A DNA stretch of 64,000 bases from Ustilago trichophora. Its lineage: Eukaryota > Basidiomycota > Ustilaginomycetes > Ustilaginales > Ustilaginaceae. The notes under the pieces are model-generated. The model worked only from the letters and a program-made list of their open reading frames with translations, made no database searches and was not told the DNA's origin. The position numbers and the translations under genes were made by a program. Below are positions 63,715 through 64,000 of the stretch, in pieces (within the stretch, counting starts at the first letter, position 1; every line of letters starts with the position of its first letter). The stretch is from contig OOIN01000004.1 in the NCBI GenBank assembly GCA_900323505.1, positions 1,054,001 through 1,118,000 on the forward strand, in the 5' to 3' direction.

Positions 63715-64000
63715 TGAGAGAGTGTGCGATGACAAGCGAAGGTTGATACTTGGATTTTGAAAGTGGATTTTCCGGCTGGTTTGCTCAGAAACGAGCTTGG
63801 GATTGGAGGAAAAGCATAGACGGCAGTAAGTTTTGCCTGTTCTGGTCCCTGCGTTTCGCATAATCGGTGCTTGAATTCAAGGCTGCTGCTTGCTGCAGAC
63901 AGCCAGCCAGCCAGCCAAAGCGACATGTCCTTGCCCTCCTTTGTCTCTGTTGCTTTCAGTCACTGTCTGGCTCTCCGTTGAAGCGCTGAACACAACTCCG
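63596..64000. other. Window end, no gene recognised
   Basis: Apart from the TG repeat, the last 400 bp show a short (CAGC)n run near 63898-63916 and CT-rich sequence. Nothing else can be supported. Confidence 0.5.
63645..63712. repeat. (TG)n microsatellite, 34 units
   Basis: 68 bp of perfect TG repeats, directly preceded by the palindrome TACTGTACAGTA (63629-63640) and followed by a TGAGTGAGAGAG imperfect tail. Confidence 0.97.

Noticed and set aside
1..64000. tRNA, rRNA or CRISPR loci
   Set aside because: T-loop-like GTTCGA strings were checked where seen by eye, and none had a matching acceptor stem or D-arm. No spacer-repeat array was found. A tRNA scan was not available.

Overview
This window looks like nuclear DNA of a smut fungus (Ustilaginaceae: Ustilago, Sporisorium or Pseudozyma type). 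The evidence is long and mostly intronless ORFs with a preference for C in third position, short GT..AG introns (about 75-120 nt) in only a few genes, and basidiomycete-type gene content (sphingolipid C9-methyltransferase, Lon/Pim1, Xrn1, Tpr/Mlp1, Grh1). The window encodes a full-length cellular RNA-dependent RNA polymerase. Ustilago maydis is known to have lost its RNAi genes, so an RNAi-retaining relative is more likely. The species itself is an inference.

Layout. From 0 to 49.3 kb the window is a dense, conserved gene array on both strands: a Ser/Thr kinase (+), RdRP (-), an SCP2-domain protein (-), an orphan membrane/coiled-coil protein (+), a GRASP-type Golgi protein (-), a Tpr/Mlp1 nuclear-basket protein (+), an HMCES/SRAP DNA-repair protein (-), an 877-aa disordered orphan (+), a D-2-hydroxyacid dehydrogenase (-), a sphingolipid C9-methyltransferase (+), a Bax-inhibitor-1 family protein (+), mitochondrial ribosomal protein bS16m (-), a small basic orphan (-), a 60-aa Cys-rich protein (+), mitochondrial Lon (-), Xrn1 (+), a medium-chain dehydrogenase (+) and an 80-aa orphan (-). 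Convergent pairs are very tight (90 bp between the Tpr and HMCES genes, 151 bp between the 877-aa orphan and the dehydrogenase). Several divergent pairs share promoters of 0.4-1.6 kb.

From 49.3 kb to the end the character changes. Almost no convincing host gene is visible over about 14.7 kb. The region carries a complete Fot1/Pot2-like (pogo, Tc1/mariner superfamily) transposon with perfect 41-bp terminal inverted repeats, an intact DD35D transposase and a TA target duplication. It also carries an unrelated 795-bp non-autonomous TA-flanked inverted-repeat element and several microsatellites and poly-T tracts.

The genes do not form an obvious single pathway. They are mostly housekeeping functions: RNA turnover and silencing, nuclear pore, Golgi, mitochondrial proteostasis and translation, lipid biosynthesis, and DNA repair. 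The most notable material is the RdRP, the apparently intact transposon with iterated subterminal motifs, the foldback-like MITE, a four-copy minisatellite between the first two genes, and a recurring TACTGTACAGTA-type intergenic motif.
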